Source: Streptomyces camponoticapitis
Lineage (GTDB): Bacteria; Actinomycetota; Actinomycetes; Streptomycetales; Streptomycetaceae
Assembly: GCF_014646115.1 (NCBI RefSeq)
Contig: NZ_BMMV01000017.1
Coordinates: 62,001 to 126,000 of the forward strand
DNA length: 64,000 bases
Direction: 5' to 3'
The notes beneath the pieces were generated by a model that worked only from the letters and a program-made list of their open reading frames with translations, ran no database searches and was not told the DNA's origin. This document shows positions 1 through 8,148 of the stretch, in pieces (positions within the stretch are counted from its first letter, which is position 1; every line of letters starts with the position of its first letter). A program made the translations under genes and the position numbers.

Positions 1-394
1 ACCGGGCCGTGGTGCGTACGGCGTCGAGGCTGGCCTTGCCGCAGAGCCCGCACGAGGACGTGGTGTAGACGTTGCGTTCCAGCGTGATGTCCGGCATCGG
101 GACGCCGGGTGAGAGCTGGACGTCCACCACGTTGTACGTGTTCCTGCCGTCGTCCGTCGCGCCGGCGCAGTACACGATCGACCGGACGTCCTCGGCCGAG
201 CCGAGGACGCCCTCACTGACCAGGAATCCGGCGGCGAGCGCGAAGTCGTCGCCGGGGGTGCGCATGGTGATGGCGAGCGGCTTGCCGTTCAGCCGGATCT
301 CCATGGGTTCCTCGGCGACGAGGGTGTCGGGGCGGCTGGTGACGGCACCGTCCCTGATGCGGATGGTGCGGCGGCGTTCGGTGACCCGTCCCAT
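1..394 (-). CDS. fdhD: FdhD, sulfurtransferase for formate dehydrogenase (3' part cut by window edge)
   Basis: Partial gene: the ATG is at 394 and the reading frame runs off the left edge. FdhD passes sulfur from a cysteine desulfurase to the Mo-bis-pyranopterin cofactor of formate dehydrogenase and is required for its activity. The visible 131 residues carry the N-terminal beta-rich part, a GDDFALAAGFLVSEG stretch typical of the family, and the conserved double cysteine SSCGLCGK that forms the sulfur-transfer loop. It is the last visible gene of a leftward formate dehydrogenase operon, 56 bp after the ferredoxin subunit, and that gap contains a GC-rich hairpin-like sequence. The pairing with the catalytic subunit at 3375-5333 is the expected one. 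Function is confident from the motif; only the C-terminal half is unseen. Confidence 0.93.
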   Translation of the reverse strand, partial: MGRVTERRRTIRIRDGAVTSRPDTLVAEEPMEIRLNGKPLAITMRTPGDDFALAAGFLVSEGVLGSAEDVRSIVYCAGATDDGRNTYNVVDVQLSPGVPMPDITLERNVYTTSSCGLCGKASLDAVRTTAR

Positions 395-450
395 GGCGAT
401 CCTTCCCGTTCCTCGCTCGTCGCGCCCCGCCGGTGCCGGGGCGACCGGCT

Positions 451-1308
451 CTAGTGCTGCTGCGCGTGCTGGTAGCCGAAGCGGCCCTTGATGCACAGAT
501 TGCCGTGGGTCACCGGGTTGTCGTGCGGTGAGGTGACCTTGACGATCTCATTGTCCTGTACGTGCAGGGTGAGGTTGCAGCCCACGCCGCAGTACGCGCA
601 GATGGTCGTGGTTTCCGTCTGCGCCTCCTCGTTCCAGGTCCCGGCCTCGCGCATGTCGAACTCCGACTTGAAGCTGAGCGCGCCCGTGGGGCAGACCTCG
701 ATGCAGTTGCCGCAGTAGACGCACGCGGATTCGGGGAGCGCCACGGCGTGCTCGGTGGAGATCCGTGCGTCGAAGCCGCGGCCGGCGACGGAGATGGCGA
801 AGGTGTTCTGCCACTGCTCGCCGCAGGCGTCCACGCACTTGTAGCAGAGGATGCACTTGTCGAGGTCGCGGACGTAGAGATCGTTGTCGATCTTCGGTGT
901 CTCGTTGACCCGGGCCGCGTCGGGCCCGAACCGGTCGGGCTTCGCCTCGTACTCCTTGATCCACTCGGCCACCCGCGGTGTCGTGGAGAGGTCGGTGGAC
1001 GAGGCGAGCAGTTCCAGGACGACCTTGCGGCTGGTCCTGGCGCGCTCGGAGTCCGTCTTCACCTCCATGCCGGCCTCGGCGCGGCGTGAGCAGGCGGGAG
1101 CGAGCGTACGGGCGCCCTCGACCTCGACGACACAGACCCGGCACGCGTTCTTCGGGGTGAGCGTGTCGCCTTCGCAGAGCGTCGGGATGTCCTTGCCCGC
1201 CGCCCGGCAGGCGTCCAGGATCGTGGAGCCCTCGGGGACCCGGACGGGTTCGCCGTCGAGTGTGAACTCAAGCAGACGGCGCGGCAGTTGAAGAGGAATG
1301 ACGGTCAC
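451..1308 (-). CDS. Formate dehydrogenase iron-sulfur subunit (2Fe-2S plus ferredoxin domains, carrying the 4Fe-4S head of the Mo subunit)
   Basis: Electron-transfer subunit of 285 residues for NAD-linked formate dehydrogenase. An N-terminal NuoG/HoxU-like 2Fe-2S fold has its Cys cluster around residues 35-65 (CEGD...CRVCVVEVEG...PACS). Two ferredoxin motifs follow at about 150-205 (CILCYKCVDAC and CVYCGNCIEVC). The C-terminal segment, about 235-285, reads CAYCGVGCNL...LCIKGRFGYQH, which is the 4Fe-4S domain normally found at the start of the molybdopterin subunit. The His-Cys3 cluster usually found after the 2Fe-2S domain is absent (ASSTDLSTTP sits there). GTG at 1308 is chosen because it overlaps the upstream stop by 4 bases (GTGA); the frame is open further upstream, but that part is antisense-like sequence inside the NuoEF gene. 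See finding on the split subunit. Confidence 0.88.
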   Translation of the reverse strand: MTVIPLQLPRRLLEFTLDGEPVRVPEGSTILDACRAAGKDIPTLCEGDTLTPKNACRVCVVEVEGARTLAPACSRRAEAGMEVKTDSERARTSRKVVLELLASSTDLSTTPRVAEWIKEYEAKPDRFGPDAARVNETPKIDNDLYVRDLDKCILCYKCVDACGEQWQNTFAISVAGRGFDARISTEHAVALPESACVYCGNCIEVCPTGALSFKSEFDMREAGTWNEEAQTETTTICAYCGVGCNLTLHVQDNEIVKVTSPHDNPVTHGNLCIKGRFGYQHAQQH

Positions 1309-3368
1309 TTGAAAGCCCCCAGACGGTCGATGGCGGACTCGACGGCATTCCACGCGGTCTGTCCCAGACCGCAGATGGAGGCGTCGCGCATGGTCTGACC
1401 GACCTCGCGCAGCAGCGCGACGTCGTCGGACGCCTCGGCGCCCGTACGGTCCTTGATGCGGTGCAGCGCTTCCTCCTGGCGGACGGTGCCGACCCGGCAG
1501 GGCACGCACTGACCGCAGGACTCGTCGCGGAAGAACTCGGCGATGCGCAGCAGTGTCCGGGGCAGGCCGACGGTGTCGTCCATGACCAGGATCACGCCGG
1601 AGCCGAGGGTGGTGCCCGCGGCCCTGGTCCCCTCGAAGGTGAGCGGGATGTCCCGCTCGTCGGGCCGTACGAATCCGCCCGCCGCGCCGCCGAGCAGGAT
1701 CGCCCGGATCTCGGTCGGGGTGCCCGCGAGGTCGAGGAGATCACCGAGGGTGGCGCCGAACGGCAGCTCGTAGATGCCGGGCCGCTCGACGCTGCCCGAG
1801 ACGCAGAAGAGCTTGGGGCCGGTGGAGTTGCCGGTGCCGATCGCCGCGTACGCCTCGGCTCCCATCGTCAGGATGGGCAGCACGTTGATGAGCGTCTCGA
1901 CGTTGTTGGCGGCCGTCGGCTTGCCGAACAGCCCCTTCTCCACCGGGAACGGGGGCTTGGAGCGCGGCTCGCCGCGGAAGCCCTCGATGGAGTTGAAGAG
2001 GGCCGTCTCCTCACCGCAGATGTAGGCGCCGGCGCCCCGGCGGATCTCGATGTCGAAGGCGTAGCCCTGGCCGAGGACGTCGTCACCGAGGAAGCCGCGC
2101 AGGCGGGCCTGGGTGAGGGCGTTCTCCAGGCGGTGCAGGGCGCGCGGGTACTCGCCGCGCAGATAGAGGTAGCCGACATGCGCGCCGGTGGCGTAACCGG
2201 CGATGGTCATGGCCTCGATCAGGGCGAACGGGTCGCCCTCCATGATCACCCGGTCCTTGAAGGTGCCGGGTTCGGACTCGTCGGCGTTGCAGACCAGATA
2301 GTGCGGCCGGTCGGGCTGGGAGGCGGTGGCCTGCCACTTGCGCCCGGTGGGGAAGGCCGCGCCGCCGCGGCCGAGCAGCCCGGAGTCGGTGACCTCGCGG
2401 ATCACCCCGGCGGGGCCGATGTCGAACGCGGTCCGCAGGGCGTGGTAGCCGCCGTGCGCCCGGTAGTCGTCGATGCTGTACGGGTCGACGACGCCGATCC
2501 GCTGGAGCAGCATCAGGCCGTCCTGCCCGGCCTGCGGTACGGCCATGGCGGCGGAGGGCTCCTCGGGGGCGTCCTCCGGTGCCGTGGCGGCCTCGACCAG
2601 CGTGTCGACCGTGGCCGGGCCGATGACGGCGAACGCCTGCCGCCGGGGCGCGGGTTCGGCCGACGAGCCGTTGGCGTGCGCCCGCAGGGGCGTGACCACC
2701 GCGCCGTTGGAGGCGAGGTCGGCCCGGATGGGGGTGACACCGGCGCCGCCGGTGTCACCCCCGACCGTCTCGTCCGTGTCGCCCGCCGTGTCCGGGAGGC
2801 GCGCGGGCCCCGGGGTGAGGACGTCCCTGAGCCGGGGGTCCCGCTGCGCGGGGACCGTGTCGGACGGGGTGCCCGCCTGAAGCACCAGCGCCGCCGGGGC
2901 CCGTTCGCACAGGCCCAGGCACGGGCTCGGCTGCCAGACGACACCGTCCGCCGCCGAGCCCGCGGCGCCTATCCGTTCCTCCAGGTCCGCGCAGAGCTTG
3001 GCCGAGCCGTTCCCGGCGCACGCCAGGTCGGTGCAGACGTGCAGCACCTTGGCGGGCCGGGGCTTGACCGCGAACATCGCGTAGAACGTGGCCACGCCGT
3101 ACGCCTCCGCCGGCGGCACCGTGAGCCGTCGGCAGAGGTAGGCGAGCGCGCCCTCGCTGATCCAGCCCACGCGGTCGTTGATGGCATGCAACCCCGGCAA
3201 CAGCAGGTCGCGCCGTTCGCGTGCCTCGCGACCACCGCGGGCCCAGCGCAGATCCGCGTCCGAGCGGTCTTCCGCGCCTTCCCACGCCGACGTCGCGGGG
3301 CCGAGCAGCGAGTCGACCGCCGCCCGCTCCTCGTCAGTCGGTTTGCTGTCACCGAAGTGCAGGTCCAC
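1305..3368 (-). CDS. Formate dehydrogenase diaphorase subunit, NuoE-NuoF fusion
   Basis: Fused diaphorase of 687 residues that moves electrons from the iron-sulfur subunit to NAD+. Residues about 1-165 are NuoE-like (thioredoxin-fold 2Fe-2S) with ligands HVCTDLAC and SPCLGLC. A linker of roughly 120 residues, rich in Ala, Pro, Gly and Thr, follows. Residues about 285-687 are NuoF-like, with the FMN/NADH glycine loop GRGGAAFPTGRKW, the CNADESEPGTFKDR segment, and the N3 4Fe-4S cluster motif ESCGQCVPCR plus a later Cys in SICGLGQ. The GTG start at 3368 has a GAGGAG ribosome site lying in the end of the preceding gene, 6 bases away. Such NuoE-NuoF fusions are known in soluble NAD-dependent formate dehydrogenases and hydrogenases. 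Likely cytoplasmic, as no membrane segment is seen. Confidence 0.92.
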   Translation of the reverse strand: MDLHFGDSKPTDEERAAVDSLLGPATSAWEGAEDRSDADLRWARGGREARERRDLLLPGLHAINDRVGWISEGALAYLCRRLTVPPAEAYGVATFYAMFAVKPRPAKVLHVCTDLACAGNGSAKLCADLEERIGAAGSAADGVVWQPSPCLGLCERAPAALVLQAGTPSDTVPAQRDPRLRDVLTPGPARLPDTAGDTDETVGGDTGGAGVTPIRADLASNGAVVTPLRAHANGSSAEPAPRRQAFAVIGPATVDTLVEAATAPEDAPEEPSAAMAVPQAGQDGLMLLQRIGVVDPYSIDDYRAHGGYHALRTAFDIGPAGVIREVTDSGLLGRGGAAFPTGRKWQATASQPDRPHYLVCNADESEPGTFKDRVIMEGDPFALIEAMTIAGYATGAHVGYLYLRGEYPRALHRLENALTQARLRGFLGDDVLGQGYAFDIEIRRGAGAYICGEETALFNSIEGFRGEPRSKPPFPVEKGLFGKPTAANNVETLINVLPILTMGAEAYAAIGTGNSTGPKLFCVSGSVERPGIYELPFGATLGDLLDLAGTPTEIRAILLGGAAGGFVRPDERDIPLTFEGTRAAGTTLGSGVILVMDDTVGLPRTLLRIAEFFRDESCGQCVPCRVGTVRQEEALHRIKDRTGAEASDDVALLREVGQTMRDASICGLGQTAWNAVESAIDRLGAFK

Positions 3369-3374
3369 TGATTC

Positions 3375-5333
3375 TCAGCTCCTCGCCGCTGTCGCGGACA
3401 TCTCTGTCACATATCCGGGCAACTTCTCGATCCGGATGGCCGACGCCTTGAACTCGGCGGTGCCGGCGATCGGGCAGTTCGCCTCGATCGTCAGCTGGTT
3501 GGTGTCCACCTCGTCCGGGAAGTGCATGGTCATGAAGGCCAGCCCGGGACGGAGCCCCGGGTCGATCCACACCGGCGCCCGCACCGTGCCGCGCCGTGAG
3601 GAGATCTGGACCTCCTCGCCGACCTGGACGCCGTACTTCTCCGCGTCCTCCGGGCACAGCTCCAGATACTCGCCGCGGCGCATCGGGGAGGCGAAACTCC
3701 CGCTCTGCACACCGGTGTTGTACGAGTCGAGCCGGCGCCCGGTGGTGAGCCTGATCGGATACTGATCATCCGTCAGATCCACCGGCGGGTCGTGCTTGAC
3801 GATGCCGAACGGGGCGAGCCTGCCGCGCTTGGCGGGGTCCGCCTCCCACAACCTGCCGTGCAGATAGGTGGGTTCGAGCCGCTCGGTGTCGGGGCACGGC
3901 CACTGGATGCCGTGGTGCTCGACCAGCCGGTCGTACGTCATCCCGTAGTGGTCGGGCGACAGGTCGCGCAGCTCGTTCCAGACGGTCTCGGCGTCCGCGA
4001 ACTTCCACGGATGCCCGAGCCGGGCGGCCAGGTCGCAGATGATGTCGATGTCCTCGCGTGCCTCGCCCGGCGGTTCGATCGCCTTGCGGACGCGCTGGAC
4101 CCGGCGCTCGCTGTTGGTGGTGGTGCCGTCCGTCTCGCACCACGCGGCGGTCGCGGGCAGGATCACGTCCGCCAGTTCCGCCGTCTTGGTGTGGAAGATG
4201 TCCTGCACCACCAGGAAGTCGAGCGCCTTCAGCCGCTCCACGGCCTGCTCGCTGTCGGCCTCGGACTGCGCGGGGTTCTCGCCGATGCAGTAGACGGCCT
4301 TGAGGTCGCCGGTCTCCATCGCCTCGAACATGTCGGTCAGGTTGAGGCCGTAGTGGGGCTGGATCACGGTGTCCCACGCGGTCTCGAACTTCTGCCGGAT
4401 CTCGGGTTCGAGGATGTCCTGGAAGCCCGGCAGCCGGTTGGGGATGGCCCCCATGTCGCCGCCGCCCTGCACGTTGTTCTGCCCGCGCAGGGGCTGGACC
4501 CCGGAGCCGTACCGCCCGACGTGCCCGGTGAGCAGCGACAGGTTGATCAGCGCCCGGACGTTGTCCGTGCCGTTGTGGTGCTCGGTGATGCCGAGCGTCC
4601 AGCACAGCTGGGCCCGCTCGGCGCGGGCGTAGGCGTGGGCGAGGTCGCGGATCGCCGCGGCGGGTACGCCCGTGACCTTCTCGGCCACGCCGAGGGTCCA
4701 CGGCTCGACCTCGGCCGCGTACTCGTCGAAGCCGGTCGTGGCCTGCTCGATGAACGCCTTGTTGTGCAGCCCCGCGTGGATGATCTCGCGGCCGACGGCG
4801 TGCGCCAGCGGGATGTCCGTGCCGACGTTGAGCCCCATCCAGCTCTCGGCCCACTCGGCCGTGGAGGTGCGGCGGGGGTCGACGGCGTACATCCGCGCGC
4901 CGTTCCTGATGCCCTTGAGCACATGCTGGAAGAAGATCGGGTGCGCGAAACGGGCGTTGGAGCCCCACATCACGATCAGGTCCGTGTGCTCGACCTCCTC
5001 GTAGGAGGAGGTGCCGCCGCCGGAGCCGAAGGCCGCGGAGAGGCCCGCGACGCTCGGTGCGTGACACGTCCGGTTACAGGAGTCGACGTTGTTGGTGCCC
5101 ATCACCACTCGCGCGAACTTCTGCGCGACGTAGTTCATCTCGTTCGTGGCCCGGGCGCACGAGAACATTCCGAACGCACCGCGCGCGGCGGCCAGCCCGG
5201 CGGCTGCCCGGTCCAGTGCTTCCTCCCAGGTCGCCCGCCGGAACGGGCCGCCCTTCTCGTCCCGTACCAGCGGGTGTTCGAGCCTGGCGTAGGTCTTCGG
5301 CGTGCGATCCCGCCTTCTTGCGCTGCTTTTCAC
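3375..5333 (-). CDS. Formate dehydrogenase catalytic (molybdopterin) subunit lacking its own 4Fe-4S head
   Basis: Oxidises formate to CO2 at a Mo-bis-PGD centre. The segment NVDSCNRTCHAPSVAGL places the Mo-ligand cysteine at residue 90 (a Cys-, not selenocysteine-, type enzyme), followed by the catalytic His 91; molybdopterin-binding motifs such as GENPAQSEAD and the C-terminal dinucleotide-binding domain (LTTGRRLDSYNTGVQS) follow. Family members normally begin with CxxCGVGC...KGR; here that head is at the end of the gene at 451-1308. GTG 5333 is preferred because GAGGGAG lies 6 bases upstream; an ATG at 5348 in the same frame has no ribosome site. First gene of the fdh operon, under the motif at 5372-5385. 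Length 652 residues. Partner chaperone FdhD is encoded at the operon's end. Confidence 0.92.
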   Translation of the reverse strand: MKSSARRRDRTPKTYARLEHPLVRDEKGGPFRRATWEEALDRAAAGLAAARGAFGMFSCARATNEMNYVAQKFARVVMGTNNVDSCNRTCHAPSVAGLSAAFGSGGGTSSYEEVEHTDLIVMWGSNARFAHPIFFQHVLKGIRNGARMYAVDPRRTSTAEWAESWMGLNVGTDIPLAHAVGREIIHAGLHNKAFIEQATTGFDEYAAEVEPWTLGVAEKVTGVPAAAIRDLAHAYARAERAQLCWTLGITEHHNGTDNVRALINLSLLTGHVGRYGSGVQPLRGQNNVQGGGDMGAIPNRLPGFQDILEPEIRQKFETAWDTVIQPHYGLNLTDMFEAMETGDLKAVYCIGENPAQSEADSEQAVERLKALDFLVVQDIFHTKTAELADVILPATAAWCETDGTTTNSERRVQRVRKAIEPPGEAREDIDIICDLAARLGHPWKFADAETVWNELRDLSPDHYGMTYDRLVEHHGIQWPCPDTERLEPTYLHGRLWEADPAKRGRLAPFGIVKHDPPVDLTDDQYPIRLTTGRRLDSYNTGVQSGSFASPMRRGEYLELCPEDAEKYGVQVGEEVQISSRRGTVRAPVWIDPGLRPGLAFMTMHFPDEVDTNQLTIEANCPIAGTAEFKASAIRIEKLPGYVTEMSATAARS

Positions 5334-5371
5334 GCTGCGCTCCCTCATGAGTCATGGCTTGTGGCCGCGCC

Positions 5372-5387
5372 ATTGCATACAGTATCC
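5372..5387 (-). promoter_or_regulatory. Candidate GntR operator / promoter motif of the fdh operon
   Basis: Plus-strand ATTGCATACAGTATCC; read in the direction of fdh it is ACTGTATGCAAT, identical over 12 bases to the motif in front of oxc at 41356-41367. ATACAGTAT is an odd-centred palindrome, as expected for a GntR dimer site. It lies 38 bases before the preferred fdh start. It could overlap the -10 region. Confidence 0.6.
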
Positions 5388-5433
5388 CGATGGCCGTCGT
5401 GAAGCGGAAGTCTTACGTACGGGTTTTGTGAGG

Positions 5434-5481
5434 GACCGGAGCCTTCAACGGGCCGCGCGCGGCCCGTTGAAGGCTCCGGTC
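5434..5481 (-). terminator. Terminator after the panE-like gene (21-bp perfect stem)
   Basis: Arms 5434-5454 and 5461-5481 are exact reverse complements with a GCGCGC loop. The hairpin lies 8 bases beyond the panE-like stop and just upstream of the fdh promoter, so it would stop read-through into fdh. No clear U-tract follows, as is common in Streptomyces. Confidence 0.8.
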
Positions 5482-5489
5482 GACGGCGG

Positions 5490-6461
5490 TCAGGCGGCCA
5501 CACCCCGCGCCAGCAGGTCCGAGATGGCGTCGACCGTGCGAAGCGTCGGCACCTCGATGCCGCACATGGCGGCGAGTTCGACGACCGCCGCGAGCAGCAC
5601 GTCGAGCTCCATCGGCTTCCCCTTCTCCAGGTCCTGGAGCGTGGAGGTCCGGTGGTCCCCGACCCGTTCCGCGCCGGCCAGCCGGCGTTCGACGGAGATG
5701 TCGGGGTGGCAGCCGAGCGCCTCGGCGACCCGGAGCGTCTCGGTCATCATCAGCTCGATGACCTCGCGTGTGCTGCGGTGCAGACACATCTCCCGCATCG
5801 TGGCGCGGGTCAGCGCGCTGATCGGGTTGAAGGAGATGTTGCCGAGGAGCTTGATCCAGATTTCATCGCGGAGTTCGGCCTCGACCGGACATTTGAGCCC
5901 GCCCGCCCGCATGGCCTCACTGAACTCCTTGGTGCGCGGCGAGAGCGACCGGTCCGGCTCCCCGATGGAGAACCGGGTGCCTTCCAGGTGCCGTACGACT
6001 CCGGGCCCTTCCAGCTCCGTCGCCGCGTAGACCACACAGCCGATGGCGCGCTCCGGCGGCAGGACCGCGCTGACCGAGCCGCCGGGGTCGACGCTCTCGA
6101 TACGGCGGCCGTCGTGCGGGCCGCCGTGCTGGTGGAAGTACCACCAGGGGATGCCGTTCTGCGCGGCGATGACCGCCGTGTGGTCCTGGAGCAGAGGCGC
6201 GATGAGCGGCCCGCACGCCGCGTACGAATTCGCCTTGAGGCCCAGGAACACGTGGTCGACCGGCCCGATGTCGGCCGGGTCGTCGGTGGCGTGCACCCGC
6301 GCGGTCCAATCACCGCGCGGGCTGTACACCCGGACTCCGTGCTGCCTCATGGCCGCCAGATGCGGTCCACGGGCGATGAGATGGACTTCGGCGCCTGCGC
6401 GATCCAGCGCGGCTCCGACATAGGCGCCGATCGCACCGGCGCCGACGACTGCGACTTTCAC
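5490..6461 (-). CDS. Ketopantoate reductase (PanE/ApbA) family dehydrogenase; candidate oxalyl-CoA reductase
   Basis: NAD(P)H-dependent reductase of 323 residues. The N-terminal Rossmann motif VKVAVVGAGAIGAYVG starts at residue 1, and the C-terminal helical domain contains KLLGNISFNPISALTRAT, matching the family's conserved KxxxNxxxNxxxxL. The normal family reaction is 2-dehydropantoate to pantoate. The position between fdh and an OFA transporter, and a motif shared with oxc and fdh (6540-6555), argue for a role in oxalate metabolism. A PanE paralogue (PanE2) of Methylobacterium extorquens was shown to reduce oxalyl-CoA to glyoxylate, so that activity is the leading inference here. GTG 6461 was chosen because the Rossmann fold begins there and GGAGAG precedes it; the longer open frame runs through the promoter. 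Confidence 0.85.
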   Translation of the reverse strand: MKVAVVGAGAIGAYVGAALDRAGAEVHLIARGPHLAAMRQHGVRVYSPRGDWTARVHATDDPADIGPVDHVFLGLKANSYAACGPLIAPLLQDHTAVIAAQNGIPWWYFHQHGGPHDGRRIESVDPGGSVSAVLPPERAIGCVVYAATELEGPGVVRHLEGTRFSIGEPDRSLSPRTKEFSEAMRAGGLKCPVEAELRDEIWIKLLGNISFNPISALTRATMREMCLHRSTREVIELMMTETLRVAEALGCHPDISVERRLAGAERVGDHRTSTLQDLEKGKPMELDVLLAAVVELAAMCGIEVPTLRTVDAISDLLARGVAA

Positions 6462-6539
6462 CGTGGGGCTCTCCGTTCGCTTTGAGGGTGTTGAGAGAAG
6501 CGCAGGAATCAGGGAAGAGACACACTTTGCCCACGATAT

Positions 6540-6555
6540 ATTGTCTACAGTATGG
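6540..6555. promoter_or_regulatory. Candidate GntR operator between panE-like gene and OFA transporter
   Basis: ATTGTCTACAGTATGG on the plus strand; read towards panE-like it is ACTGTAGACAAT. It lies in a conspicuously AT-richer stretch (6530-6560) of the divergent intergenic region, 79 bases from the panE-like start and 100 bases from the transporter start. The transporter leader downstream (6560-6650) contains small inverted repeats such as TGCCGAC/GTCGGCA. Confidence 0.6.
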
Positions 6556-6654
6556 AATAACTGCCGACAAGAGTTCTGTCGTCGGCATACGGTCGACCTG
6601 GAACAGGTAAAAGATCTTCCCAAACGGTGGGAACGGTTCCTAGAGTTCGCGACC

Positions 6655-8031
6655 ATGACCCCACCACTCGCCCCGGTCGGCTGGAGCCGCTGGCTGGTAC
6701 CCCCCGCCGCGCTCTCGGTGCACCTCTCGATCGGTCAGGCCTACGCATGGAGCGTGTTCAAGCCGCCGCTGGAATCCGCTCTCGACCTCTCAGGCACCCA
6801 GAGCGCCCTCCCCTTCCAGCTGGGCATCGTGATGCTCGGCCTCTCGGCCGCGTTCGGCGGCACCCTCGTCGAACGCAACGGCCCCCGCTGGGCGATGACC
6901 GTCGCCCTCATCTGCTTCTCGTCCGGTTTCCTGCTGTCCGCGCTCGGCGCGGCGACCGAACAGTTCTGGCTGATCGTCTTCGGCTACGGCTTCGTCGGCG
7001 GCATCGGACTCGGCATCGGGTACATCTCGCCCGTCTCCACGCTGATCAAGTGGTTCCCCGACCGGCCGGGAATGGCCACCGGTATCGCGATCATGGGATT
7101 CGGCGGCGGCGCGCTCATCGCGTCGCCGTGGTCCGCGCAGATGCTGGAGTCGTTCGGCTCCACCAGTGACGGCATCGCCAAGGCCTTCCTCGTGCACGGT
7201 CTGGTCTACGCGGTCTTCATGCTGCTCGGCGTCCTGCTGATCCGCGTACCGCGCCCGGACGCGGCGCCGAAGGCGGCGCCCGCACCCGCGTCGGCCCTGA
7301 TAACCACGGCCCAGGTCTCCGCGAACTCGGCTGTCCGCACACCGCAGTTCTGGCTGCTCTGGGTCGTCCTGTGTATGAACGTCACCGCGGGCATCGGCAT
7401 CCTGGAGAAGGCCGCGCCGATGATCACGGACTTCTTCGCGGAGACCGACACGCCGGTCTCCGTCTCGGCCGCGGCCGGTTTCGTCGCCCTGCTGTCGGCG
7501 GCCAACATGGCCGGGCGCATCGGCTGGTCGTCCACCTCCGACGTGATCGGCCGGAAGAACACCTACCGCGTCTATCTGGGTGTCGGCGCCCTGATGTATC
7601 TGCTCATCGCGCAGTTCGGCGACTCCTCCAAGCCGCTCTTCATCATCTGCGCGCTGGTGATCCTCTCCTTCTACGGAGGCGGCTTCGCGACCGTCCCCGC
7701 GTACCTCAAGGACCTGTTCGGCACCTACCAGGTGGGCGCGATCCACGGACGGCTGCTCACCGCCTGGTCGGCGGCCGGCGTCCTCGGCCCGCTCATCGTC
7801 AACCGGGTGGCCGACAGCCAGGAGGAGGCGGGCAAGAGCGGGCCCGGACTGTACGGGCTCTCGCTGACCATCATGATCGGGCTGCTCGTCGTCGGTTTCG
7901 TCGCGAACGAGCTGGTCCGCCCCGTACACCCGCGCCACCACCGGCCGGAGAACAGCACCGGCGCGGAGCCGGAAGAACCGAAGGAGGCCGCCGATGACCA
8001 CAGCACCGGAGAGCGGGAGCGCAGTGCCTGA
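6655..8031 (+). CDS. MFS transporter, oxalate/formate antiporter (OFA) family
   Basis: Membrane carrier of 458 residues with about 12 hydrophobic segments. Family marks include the opening SIGQAYAWSVFKPPLE after the first membrane segment, GYGFVGGIGLGIGYISPVSTLIKWFPDRPGMATG in TM4-5 (quoted in part: GIGLGIGYISPV), and AGRIGWSSTSDVIGRKNTY in the central loop. The second half begins at TPQFWLLWVVLC. OFA carriers exchange oxalate, formate or other small acids. The ATG at 6655 is the first start that gives a normal N-terminus; the upstream open frame runs through the operator. The ribosome site is weak. It ends overlapping a tiny membrane-protein gene by 38 bases. A second OFA gene at 34600-35988 suggests separate uptake and export roles; the substrate is inferred from context. 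Confidence 0.85.
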   Translation: MTPPLAPVGWSRWLVPPAALSVHLSIGQAYAWSVFKPPLESALDLSGTQSALPFQLGIVMLGLSAAFGGTLVERNGPRWAMTVALICFSSGFLLSALGAATEQFWLIVFGYGFVGGIGLGIGYISPVSTLIKWFPDRPGMATGIAIMGFGGGALIASPWSAQMLESFGSTSDGIAKAFLVHGLVYAVFMLLGVLLIRVPRPDAAPKAAPAPASALITTAQVSANSAVRTPQFWLLWVVLCMNVTAGIGILEKAAPMITDFFAETDTPVSVSAAAGFVALLSAANMAGRIGWSSTSDVIGRKNTYRVYLGVGALMYLLIAQFGDSSKPLFIICALVILSFYGGGFATVPAYLKDLFGTYQVGAIHGRLLTAWSAAGVLGPLIVNRVADSQEEAGKSGPGLYGLSLTIMIGLLVVGFVANELVRPVHPRHHRPENSTGAEPEEPKEAADDHSTGERERSA

Positions 8032-8140
8032 GTCCCGGCGAACCGCGCTGATCGTCTTCGCCTGGCTCTGGGTGGGCGCCCCACTCGCGTACGGTCTGTA
8101 CGAACTGGTCCGCAAGGCCACCCAGCTGTTCACCGGGTGA
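7994..8140 (+). CDS. Small single-span membrane protein, MFS transporter small-subunit type
   Basis: A 48-residue ORF beginning with ATG 7994, preceded by AAGGAGG 7 bases upstream and overlapping the transporter's 3' end in another frame. The sequence MTTAPESGSAVPESRR is followed by one hydrophobic helix (TALIVFAWLWVGAPLAYGLYEL) and a short basic tail ending KATQLFTG. Such tiny genes directly behind OFA-type transporters are annotated as MFS transporter small subunits in streptomycetes; a stabilising role at the membrane is inferred. The strong ribosome site and translational coupling make it likely to be real despite its size. Confidence 0.75.
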   Translation: MTTAPESGSAVPESRRTALIVFAWLWVGAPLAYGLYELVRKATQLFTG

Positions 8141-8148
8141 CCTGGGAA

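Noticed and set aside
5059..5085. Selenocysteine-type formate dehydrogenase
   Set aside because: The Mo-ligand position is an ordinary Cys codon; no in-frame TGA is present in the catalytic subunit.
5434..5481. Perfect 21-bp inverted repeat as a mobile-element end or recombination site
   Set aside because: Position just past a stop codon, with a 6-base loop, and the same form as the other terminators in the window (for example 34535-34584).
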